Source: Rhodosalinus sediminis (GTDB lineage Bacteria > Pseudomonadota > Alphaproteobacteria > Rhodobacterales > Rhodobacteraceae). Taken from it: a DNA stretch of 64,000 bases. The first letter of the stretch is position 1; each line of letters starts with the position of its first letter. Location of the stretch: the NCBI RefSeq assembly GCF_003385555.1, contig NZ_QOHR01000012.1, forward strand, positions 1 to 64,000, in the 5' to 3' direction. Position numbers and translations under genes: made by a program. Of the stretch, positions 35,882 to 41,917 are shown piece after piece. The notes beneath the pieces are model-generated. The model did not search any database, was not told the DNA's origin, and saw nothing but the letters and a program-made list of their open reading frames with translations.

Positions 35882-35897
35882 CCTTTGTAAGCAAAGG
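35882..35897 (+). promoter_or_regulatory. Inverted repeat upstream of the HUH-like gene
   Basis: CCTTTG (35882-35887) and CAAAGG (35892-35897) flank TAAG, 28 bases before the HUH-like start. It may be an operator for that gene or part of a nicking origin, since HUH initiators often bind hairpins near their own gene. It is short, so chance is possible. Confidence 0.35.
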
Positions 35898-35924
35898 ATA
35901 AATAACTGCGAAAGGAACGCGGTT

Positions 35925-36554
35925 ATGTGGCAAAAGCGAGTAAACTGGACTTGGGAAGCGTGGATGGAGGCATACGATTGGGACATTTACGCAACGCTCA
36001 ATTTTGGCCGCCTTTACTTACTTGATGGCAACAAAACTGACGCTGCTGCAAAACTATGGCGCAGCTGTCTTAACACGCTGGATCACACACTATACGGGAA
36101 ATCCCGTAGCTGTCAGCGCCGCTTTGATCGCGTTGTGTTTAGGCACTTTGGCGACACAGCAACAAATCCCCATATCCACATACTTGCAAAATCGCCCATC
36201 GACACAAACGAATTTTGTGTAGCGTGGAATGCGATATGGGCATCAAAGTTTGACGCAGCTGCCAGCCCTATCAGCAATTCAATCGCTCCCATACTCACAA
36301 TAAAAGGCGCAACAGGCTATTCACAACACGAAGAGTTCAGGCAAGATTTAGGCAGTTTGGACGACAGGCTCACATACATAAATTCAGGCCCACAGCATCT
36401 TGTGCGCACAGATGCACTTGGAAAGCTCCACGCAAAGGCAACTGACACCAACTTACTAAAGGCACGCTTGGCCCTGCCACAGCACATAGAAACCACACAA
36501 AAAAACTTTACGAGGCGAGAAAAGGCAAGAGCAGCGGCAATGCGGCGCTCTTAA
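35925..36554 (+). CDS. Putative HUH-type replication initiator/relaxase-like protein
   Basis: A 209-residue protein that I tentatively place with rolling-circle Rep-like HUH nucleases. Motif 1-like: YDWDIYATLNFGR (about residues 18-30). Motif 2: NPHIHILAKS (about residues 81-90), where H-I-H is the metal-binding HUH. Candidate nucleophile tyrosines are Y127 in GATGYSQHEEF or the one in RLTYINSGPQHLV. The C-terminal KKNFTRREKARAAAMRRS is basic. A TLNF(R)...HxH order with W-rich N-terminus (NWTWEAWMEAYDWD) is typical of that group. AAGGAACG precedes the ATG. No helicase domain is present, as in plasmid Rep proteins of similar length. Confidence 0.6.
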   Translation: MWQKRVNWTWEAWMEAYDWDIYATLNFGRLYLLDGNKTDAAAKLWRSCLNTLDHTLYGKSRSCQRRFDRVVFRHFGDTATNPHIHILAKSPIDTNEFCVAWNAIWASKFDAAASPISNSIAPILTIKGATGYSQHEEFRQDLGSLDDRLTYINSGPQHLVRTDALGKLHAKATDTNLLKARLALPQHIETTQKNFTRREKARAAAMRRS

Positions 36555-36685
36555 CTTAATCGTACAAAATTTGAATATGAGGAATGTGGGTTGGCTTGTC
36601 CAGCTCACATCCTTGTTATGTCAAATAACTAAAACAAAACACATTCGCTCAAACAGCAACGGTAAATACATAGAGGCATTTGAAA

Positions 36686-36973
36686 ATGACATTACTTGAA
36701 ACAACATACACACAACTACAGAGCGCAGGGCTGGTGCACTGCGCTGAGGCATTTAGCAGAAATTATTTAGGCAAGAACAGTAACTGGTATGCCTATCAAA
36801 AACACACAGGACGCGATTACAGCGTGAGCGCGGCTATACAGTGTCTACGCTCAATACGCTCGCAGCAGCGTCAAACAGCGATCACTACTGCGCAAGCTCA
36901 AGCACTCAAAAACACGGAACAGCAGCTGCTGGCTTACTTGAATGCTCAATATTGCGTGGCTGATGTGTGCTGA
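36686..36973 (+). CDS. DUF6626-like small helical protein
   Basis: A 95-residue protein beginning MTLLETTYTQLQSAGLVHCAEAFSRNYLGKNSNWYAYQKHTGRD. The pattern LVxxxxxFSxxyLGKxxxWYxxxKxxGRxxS resembles the DUF6626 family, small DNA-binding-like proteins seen near recombinases in alphaproteobacteria; this is from memory. A helix-turn-helix of the Cro/excisionase kind would be plausible. The ATG at 36686 has GAGG at a good distance; a TTG two codons upstream is the alternative start. Confidence 0.6.
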   Translation: MTLLETTYTQLQSAGLVHCAEAFSRNYLGKNSNWYAYQKHTGRDYSVSAAIQCLRSIRSQQRQTAITTAQAQALKNTEQQLLAYLNAQYCVADVC

Positions 36974-37126
36974 TACAAAATATTATAGATTAAGTAATCC
37001 CTAACATTATGACCCAATCGCCAACAAAAACAATGACTTGCGTCACACATAAAAAGAGGTCGTCCGCAAAAATGTTTGAATTTACATTTATACGTAAGAG
37101 AACAACACATTTTGGGGAACTGCGCT

Positions 37127-37705
37127 ATGAAACAGGCCAAGCTATTGACGCAACAGGAGCGCAAGCGACTGGCAGCTGTAATTGACCACAAGCGCTATGC
37201 AACTCGCAACCACACAGCTGTAGCGCTTTCGTTTTATGCAGGACTGCGTGCGTGTGAGATCGCGGCACTGCGGGTTGGAGACGTATTTGACGACACGGGT
37301 GCTGTACGTGACACGATACATTTGCGGGCAGCGCAGACAAAGGGCAACGACGCGGCGACAGTGCTCGTAAACAAAAGACTGGCGCAACAACTCAAGCGTT
37401 ATGCTGCACAGCACCCAAATCGCACTCAGCAACCCAATGCCCCACTCATATACTCAGCAAAGGGCGGCAGCTTTACTGCGCAAACCATCGTCAATCTGTT
37501 TCAAGCACTTTACAAAGCAGCTGGTATAGCAGGTGCAAGCTCACACTCAGGTCGCAGGCAGTTTGTGACAGAGTTGGCTGACAAGGGCATTAACGCACGT
37601 GTCATCCAGGCTCTTGCACGTCACAAGCACCTCAACACCACAATGCGTTATATTGATTTGAACGAAAACAAGCTGCGCAGTGCGGTTGAGCTGGTGAACT
37701 ACTGA
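37127..37705 (+). CDS. Small tyrosine recombinase (catalytic domain only)
   Basis: A 192-residue tyrosine recombinase without an N-terminal core-binding domain, the size of FimB/FimE-type DNA invertases. All catalytic motifs are intact: R in YAGLRACEIAAL (about 47), K in AAQTKGND, HxxR in SSHSGRRQF, H in LARHKHLNTT and the nucleophile Y in MRYIDLNE. The ATG at 37127 follows GGGGA. It is clearly distinct from the large integrase at 33918. It may resolve, invert or mobilise DNA inside the element; the 110-bp direct repeats downstream are possible substrates. Confidence 0.88.
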   Translation: MKQAKLLTQQERKRLAAVIDHKRYATRNHTAVALSFYAGLRACEIAALRVGDVFDDTGAVRDTIHLRAAQTKGNDAATVLVNKRLAQQLKRYAAQHPNRTQQPNAPLIYSAKGGSFTAQTIVNLFQALYKAAGIAGASSHSGRRQFVTELADKGINARVIQALARHKHLNTTMRYIDLNENKLRSAVELVNY

Positions 37706-37837
37706 ACGGACGAAAGAACGAAACGAACGAAACGAACACTATTTCCACTATGCCCCTACCCCGTTCCGTCAACTCAAATCTATTACTGCGCACAAGCGTC
37801 TTGCCCGTCTAAATTCAGCCAGTTCTTTCACAGCACG

Positions 37838-37996
37838 CTATGCAGGCGGCACAGGCTTGACGGGCTTTTCAGTGTCAAAACGGCGCTTGCGACTGCGCAT
37901 ACGGGTCAAGTTGCGCTCCCAGTCTGTTTTTCTGTCAGCAGTGCTTGGCTTGCGCTTGCGCTTTTTCCTGCCCTCTAAAATCTCCCATATACGCAA
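37838..37996 (-). CDS. Tiny basic protein, candidate
   Basis: A 52-codon frame on the minus strand, starting at a TTG with GAGG eight bases before it (in-frame GTG codons at 38005 and 38002 are alternatives). The product is very basic (WEILEGRKKRKRKPSTADRK, then DWERNLTRMRSRKRRFD), as small DNA-binding or packaging-type proteins of mobile elements often are. No family is recognised. It fills an otherwise empty gap after the small recombinase gene. Confidence 0.4.
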   Translation of the reverse strand: MRIWEILEGRKKRKRKPSTADRKTDWERNLTRMRSRKRRFDTEKPVKPVPPA

Positions 37997-38121
37997 AATC
38001 ACCACCTCAAAAACATAAGTACTTCACCAGCTCAAACCGCAGCAGACCAAGCGGCCACAGCATAACCAACTTCACACAACTATTTATAAAGACTTGTCAT
38101 CCACCGTCAGATGCGGTCCAC

Positions 38122-38140
38122 TACTTCAAACTTTGAAGTA
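38122..38140. promoter_or_regulatory. 19-bp dyad, copy 2 of 4 (perfect)
   Basis: TACTTCAAACTTTGAAGTA, perfect 9-1-9 symmetry, lying immediately before the AGGAGC ribosome-binding site of the 38152 gene. A repressor bound here would block the gene, so operator function is the simplest reading. Confidence 0.6.
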
Positions 38141-38151
38141 AGGAGCAAGGT

Positions 38152-38472
38152 ATGGCTGACACACTGGACACCAAGCTAGAGCAACTGAAATCGGCTGCAG
38201 AAGCGCAAACTCAGACACACGCTGCCAGCCGTCAACAGCTATATGAAAACTTCGTTGATACATATTTATGGTGGCGAGAAGCGGAGCAGAAAAAAGATTA
38301 CCTTCAAAAGACCTTCAAAGCGGCAGGCATTCAAACACGCAAGCGCAACACCAATGCTCCCAACTTCTACCCCGTCATAAGGCTTGTTTGGAGCATTGAC
38401 AGCGGCCAAGCACCTAAGACCGCTGTGTGCTGCTCGTTGACGCCTGTGCGCTTACATCAAACTTTGAAGTAA
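38152..38472 (+). CDS. Helical element protein, probably C-terminally truncated
   Basis: A 106-residue protein beginning MADTLDTKLEQLKSAAEAQTQTHAASRQQLYENFVDTYLWWREA. It has a strong AAGGAGCAAGG site and a dyad directly upstream. The first 80 residues, up to NFYPVIRLVW, look well conserved in character (I recall similar phage/element proteins with LYLWWREA and N-(F)-P-(L/I)-(I/L)-x-L-x-W continuing much further). From about residue 82 the frame reads into the 110-bp direct repeat and soon stops. The end is therefore probably an artefact of insertion of the cargo unit. Function unknown. Confidence 0.6.
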   Translation: MADTLDTKLEQLKSAAEAQTQTHAASRQQLYENFVDTYLWWREAEQKKDYLQKTFKAAGIQTRKRNTNAPNFYPVIRLVWSIDSGQAPKTAVCCSLTPVRLHQTLK

Positions 38473-38503
38473 CAGTTACATCACTTTCTGCAGTAAAGCT
38501 GAC
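38394..38503 (+). repeat. 110-bp direct repeat, left copy
   Basis: Aligns without gaps to 39526-39635 with about 13-14 differences by eye. It contains GACAGCGGCCAAGCACC, GTGTGCTGCTCGTTGACGCC, copy 3 of the 19-bp dyad (38453-38471) and AGTAAAGCTGAC. Both copies are open in the same reading frame for about 25 codons (LLVDA...NFEVTV...VKLT). The two copies enclose the secreted-protein gene. Confidence 0.85.
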
Positions 38504-38540
38504 GGATATTAACTTCAAGCCAAGCGCAAAAGAGCTGGTC

Positions 38541-39428
38541 TTAGTCGTAATTCGCCACGGCAGCCACATCGAGTACAGTATTTTTGCTGTCAAGAACTGC
38601 CGCGCAGTAGATGTTGCCTATCATTACTGTACTTAGAATAGTACGGTCTAATGGGGTTGTAATAATTGGACCAATGTAGTGCTCATTATAAGCGAGGTAT
38701 GGCTCTTCCAAGCTGAAGGCAACAACTGTTTTCAACGAGTGATATTCGTCTTTAGCTACGTCCAGCGGCAAGTCAAATGCCAACACCTCATCAGGCTCCA
38801 ATCCATCGCCAGACCAATGGGGCATATCAGCTGATATCAAGCCTTGGAAATATGGGCCTCCAGACCCACGGCTTGGAGTTAATTGCGCTACGGAGATCGT
38901 ACGGCGCACAATCTCTTTAACCTCAACGGACGCACCCAATGCGTTGCCGCCAGCATACGTCCCAACAACTTCTTCTTCTAATATAAGATCAAAAGAAATG
39001 TATTCGTAAAAATCATATTGACCTATCACCTCAGTATTTTGCAAAGCTGTCCCTGCGTCACCGTAGCCGTTAGAAATAAAGTATCTATTATATAGCACAC
39101 GCTCTAGATCAGCGTCATACCTGGCCGTTGTGAAGTCTTGATCTGGATATTTTGGATCGCCGTGCGTGAAGGCTACAACTGGCGCATCAATGAAATCTTT
39201 AAGAGCGCTCTGCCTACGGCTTTCAAATTCCTGCGTGGTTTCAAAATCACCTTTTTCAAGAGGGACTGACGATAGGACCGCATCTAAATCAGAACCTGTA
39301 AGCGGAGAAAGCAAGTCACCGACCTCAAATGGACAGCTGTTATTAGCCGTTTCCGCTGCCGCGCTGGCGACGGTAGCAAATACGGAAGCAACCACTAAGC
39401 TGCTTCGCCCCCACAAAACTCCAATCAT
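38541..39428 (-). CDS. Secreted protein of unknown function (cargo)
   Basis: A 295-residue protein with a Sec signal (SLVVASVFATVASAAA, cleavage near AAA-ET). The mature part is acidic and contains VPLEKGDFETTQEFESRRQSAL, a pattern seen in many periplasmic proteins, and alternating beta-like segments (YFISNGYGDAG..., VIGQYDFYEYISFDLIL). One or two cysteines (NNSCPFEVGD, GNIYCAAVL) could form a disulfide. No enzyme motif is recognised. It is opposite to its neighbours and bracketed by direct repeats, so it behaves like a passenger. The ATG follows GTGAGG. Confidence 0.75.
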   Translation of the reverse strand: MIGVLWGRSSLVVASVFATVASAAAETANNSCPFEVGDLLSPLTGSDLDAVLSSVPLEKGDFETTQEFESRRQSALKDFIDAPVVAFTHGDPKYPDQDFTTARYDADLERVLYNRYFISNGYGDAGTALQNTEVIGQYDFYEYISFDLILEEEVVGTYAGGNALGASVEVKEIVRRTISVAQLTPSRGSGGPYFQGLISADMPHWSGDGLEPDEVLAFDLPLDVAKDEYHSLKTVVAFSLEEPYLAYNEHYIGPIITTPLDRTILSTVMIGNIYCAAVLDSKNTVLDVAAVANYD

Positions 39429-39453
39429 CTTACCTCACCCTATCGCTGAGCCT

Positions 39454-39467
39454 GTTTGCAAGCAAAC
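39454..39467. promoter_or_regulatory. Palindrome upstream of the secreted-protein gene
   Basis: GTTTGCAAGCAAAC, a loop-free 14-bp palindrome about 25-40 bases before the start at 39428 on the minus strand, in a position suiting an operator or promoter element. Confidence 0.4.
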
Positions 39468-39525
39468 TACCAAAGGACACTCACAATGCAAGCGCCCTAC
39501 AGCCGCTCTCCAGCCACACAATGCA

Positions 39526-39635
39526 CACTGACAGCGGCCAAGCACCTTAACGCACTGTGTGCTGCTCGTTGACGCCCCTACGCTTACAGCAAACTTTGAA
39601 GTAACAGTTGCATCACTTTTTGTAGTAAAGCTGAC
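39526..39635 (+). repeat. 110-bp direct repeat, right copy
   Basis: Gap-free counterpart of 38394-38503, with dyad copy 4 at 39585-39603 (TACAGCAAACTTTGAAGTA, two mismatched pairs on the left arm). It begins 97 bases upstream of the secreted-protein start and ends 168 bases before attR. Confidence 0.85.
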
Positions 39636-39723
39636 TGCATTAGTAAGGTACACGGATGGCGGATTGTGTGCCTGCGTAACGCTGCGCAGCAGCTACTCTA
39701 CCCACATCCACAGCCATAATCCT

Positions 39724-39744
39724 TGTACACAAAATTGTACACAG
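39724..39744 (+). repeat. Right-end paired motif, possible integrase arm site
   Basis: TGTACACA (39724-39731) and GTACACAG (39737-39744), matching the left-end pair at 33828-33847 in sequence and orientation. TTGTACACA occurs twice within 21 bases here. Confidence 0.5.
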
Positions 39745-39802
39745 GGTGCACTTTGGGCGCAATATAGCCATATTTTATTGGCTATTTCATAAGTGTAACT
39801 CT

Positions 39803-39847
39803 ATTGCAAATCCGTCTACACCGGTTCGATTCCGGTACTCGCCTCCA
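39803..39847 (+). repeat. attR: displaced 3' half of tRNA-Cys
   Basis: A tRNA-Cys 3' fragment from the anticodon loop (ATTGCAAATCCGT) through a T-arm CCGG-TTCGATT-CCGG to TACTCGCCTCCA. It has no 5' half. It is most simply the original host 3' end pushed 6 kb away when the element integrated and supplied a new one. Confidence 0.85.
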
Positions 39848-40287
39848 AGCAAAATCAAGAACTTAGCGAGCACCCGCCGCTCGCCCCGCCCGAAAGTTTA
39901 CACCCCCGGTTTACACTTCTCGGCCCGGCGCCGCGCGCCGCACCCGACAGCCGACCACCGGTGCGCGCGGGCGATCGCACCGTGGCCTTCTCGCCACGAG
40001 TTTTCCGAATCGGTGATCGCCTGACCGGGGCACCGCCCCCTGCCCGTCCGCCGACCTGAGGTGAGTCGCGAGGAAGTGTGCCGCCCGACCGGCAAGCGTG
40101 CAGCGTCCGCGTCGGACTGGCGTCGTCGCCGTGCAGGCACGCGGCCGGACCCGGATCAGGCCCGTTCAGCGCCCTGGCGAGCGAGACAGCGAACGTTGCA
40201 CGAGAAGAGGCAGCGCACCGATCCGCGTCCCAAAGCACGCCGCCCCCGGCCGGCGCCTTATGACGAGCGCGGGCCGCGCCCCGACCG
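39848..40287 (+). other. Intergenic region after attR
   Basis: GC content returns to the host level within about 20 bases. A short direct repeat GTTTACAC occurs at about 39896 and 39909. I see no gene, RNA or clear terminator in the remaining 440 bases; open frames here look like chance. Confidence 0.45.
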
Positions 40288-41241
40288 TCAGCGTCCGCCG
40301 CGCCGGCGGCGCGGGACGCGGGCGTCGCGTTGGCGCTCTCGGTGGACGATGTAGGCGCCCGAGCCGAGGATGATCGCGACGCCGAGCCAGGTGAGCGCGT
40401 CGGGGAACTCCGCGAAGACGAGGAAACCGGCCGCCGTGGCCCCGACGATCTCCAGGTACTGGAACGGGGCCAGCGTCGTCGCCTCGGCCCGGCGGAACGC
40501 TTCCGCGATCAGCACGAAGCTCGCTGCCGCGAAGGCGCCGCAGCCGAGGATCGCGCCCCAGGTCCAGGCGGGCCGGTCCAGCGGCGTCAGATCGATGAGA
40601 CCACTGGCCCCCAGTCCCGCGGCGAACATGACCATGCCGAGCGCGGCGTAGACCGTCGCCCCGCATTGCACCGTGAGCGCCGAGCGAGTGCCGGAGATGC
40701 GGCGGAGCAGGATCATGTTGAGCGCATAAGCCGTGGCCGCGACGAGCGGCAGCAGCGTCGCGGCGCCGAACTCGGAAAACCCCGGCCGGATGACGATGAG
40801 CGCCCCCGCCAGCCCGACGCACACGGCGACGTAGCGGCGCGGCCCCGCCACCTCGCCCAGAAGCGGGCCGGCCAGCAGCGTCAGGATCAGCGGCTCTGCG
40901 AAGAAGATCGCGATGGCGGTCGCGATGGGCATCACGGAAAACGCCGTCACGAGGCTGATGAGCGTGATCATCACCAGGAGACCCGAGAGCGCGACGACCG
41001 GCGAGAACATCGCGCCGCGCAACCGATCGCGCAGCAGGACCGCGACCGGGAGCAGGCAGAGCCCCTGCGCCAGCATCCGCCACATGGTCACCTCGACCGG
41101 GTGCATCACGCCGGTCAGCAGCTTGGCGAAGGTGTCGCCGATCGGCAGGAGCAGCATGGCGAGCGCCATGAAGATCATGCCGCTGGTCGGGCTCGACCAT
41201 ACGGGCGCAGCGGCACGGGTCAGGTTCGGAGCGTGGCTCAT
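40288..41241 (-). CDS. DMT superfamily (EamA) transporter
   Basis: A 317-residue inner-membrane protein with about ten hydrophobic segments arranged as two EamA repeats: the first around MIFMALAMLLLPIGDTFAKLL...FFAEPLILTLLAGPLLGE, the second around AWTWGAILGCGAFAAASFVLIAEAFRRAEATTLAPFQYLEIVGA. The family exports amino acids, nucleosides or drugs; the substrate is not predictable. GAGGTGAC precedes the ATG. The C-terminus is a run of basic residues (RQRDARVPRRRRGGR). It is divergent from the ArsR gene. Confidence 0.88.
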   Translation of the reverse strand: MSHAPNLTRAAAPVWSSPTSGMIFMALAMLLLPIGDTFAKLLTGVMHPVEVTMWRMLAQGLCLLPVAVLLRDRLRGAMFSPVVALSGLLVMITLISLVTAFSVMPIATAIAIFFAEPLILTLLAGPLLGEVAGPRRYVAVCVGLAGALIVIRPGFSEFGAATLLPLVAATAYALNMILLRRISGTRSALTVQCGATVYAALGMVMFAAGLGASGLIDLTPLDRPAWTWGAILGCGAFAAASFVLIAEAFRRAEATTLAPFQYLEIVGATAAGFLVFAEFPDALTWLGVAIILGSGAYIVHRERQRDARVPRRRRGGR

Positions 41242-41515
41242 GACGTCACCTCACAACGATGGCTCCCGCAGACCTCTGCGGAAGACACGTCCGGGCGTTC
41301 AGGACGGAACTCAGGAAAGCAGGATGCGACCGTCGTGACGCCATCACGCCGGCAACATGGCTCGCGTAGTCGCGCAGCATGCGGCTGTCAACGTGTCCCG
41401 CGCGGAGGCGCTTCGTCGAGGCTGGCCCGCCAGGTGACCGCCGTTGGCGCGACGCGCGATCCCGATGCCCGGAGAGCGCCTACCCGCACCCCCCCGAACG
41501 AAAAGCGACTCGACA
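41242..41515 (+). other. Intergenic region between DMT transporter and ArsR gene
   Basis: About 270 bases in front of the operator-like dyad. It must hold the divergent promoters of the transporter and the ArsR operon. No gene or repeat is recognised. Confidence 0.4.
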
Positions 41516-41533
41516 TAACCAGAAATATGGTTA
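41516..41533. promoter_or_regulatory. ArsR operator-like dyad
   Basis: TAACCA (41516-41521), GAAATA, TGGTTA (41528-41533): perfect 6-bp arms, 11 bases before the ArsR start at 41545. An upstream in-frame ATG (41527) falls inside it. This is where an autoregulatory ArsR site would be expected. Confidence 0.6.
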
Positions 41534-41544
41534 CGATGCCTGCC

Positions 41545-41862
41545 ATGAGTATCACGAGCCCCAACGCCCGCGCGCTCGCCGCGCTCGGTCATGACGCGCG
41601 GCTGTCGATCTTCCGGCTTCTGGTGAAAGCCGGAGCGGAGGGTCTGCGCGTGAGCGACATCGGAGAGCACCTCGGCCTCGCGCCCTCGACGCTCGCGCAT
41701 CACCTCTCGACGCTCGTGGACGCGGGCCTCGTCGTACAGGAGAAGCACGGGCGCGAGGTGCTGAACCGCGTCGACTACCCCGCCATGCATCGGGTCCTCG
41801 ATTTCCTCACGTCGGAGTGCTGCTCCGGGGTCGCCCTTCACACGTCGGAGGATGCCGCGTGA
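41545..41862 (+). CDS. ArsR family transcriptional regulator
   Basis: A 105-residue winged-helix repressor. The HTH is LRVSDIGEHLGLAPSTLAHHLSTLVDAGLVVQEKHGREV (about residues 30-70), the standard ArsR/SmtB arrangement. A C-terminal Cys pair (TSECCSGVA) could bind arsenite or a soft metal. The start at 41545 (MSITSPNARALAALGHDARL) is chosen over the ATG at 41527, which lies in the operator-like dyad. It is followed by a PF03773-type permease, so the pair resembles arsR-arsP-like metal(loid) resistance. Confidence 0.88.
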   Translation: MSITSPNARALAALGHDARLSIFRLLVKAGAEGLRVSDIGEHLGLAPSTLAHHLSTLVDAGLVVQEKHGREVLNRVDYPAMHRVLDFLTSECCSGVALHTSEDAA

Positions 41863-41917
41863 CGCGCGAGCCCTGCCCTTTCATGCCTGAAACAACCAGA
41901 AAACCGGAGGTCCGGTG

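Larger units (their letters stand above)
33720..39847 (+). mobile_element. tRNA-Cys integrated element (integrase, HUH-like protein, second recombinase, secreted cargo)
   Basis: About 6.1 kb, visibly AT-richer than the flanks and with different codon use, bounded by two copies of the tRNA-Cys 3' half. Gene order: tyrosine integrase (+), DUF6641 (-), putative HUH protein (+), DUF6626-like (+), small tyrosine recombinase (+), tiny basic ORF (-), short helical protein (+), secreted protein (-) enclosed in 110-bp direct repeats. No capsid, tail, portal or terminase gene and no conjugation machinery are visible. The content suits a replicating integrative element or satellite that borrows its transfer from a helper. 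Confidence 0.85.

Noticed and set aside
37945-38136. 63-codon plus-strand frame in the element
   Set aside because: Low-complexity, no ribosome-binding site, and it overlaps the better-supported basic frame on the other strand.
38427-38636. Two similar open frames in the 110-bp repeats (also 39559-39792)
   Set aside because: They agree only within the repeat, start at poor GTG codons and diverge directly after it; kept as a repeat property, not as genes.
38394-39635. Integron attC-like site
   Set aside because: The core GTTRRRY and RYYYAAC boxes are not met and no IntI-type integrase is present; the repeat is direct and only 110 bp.
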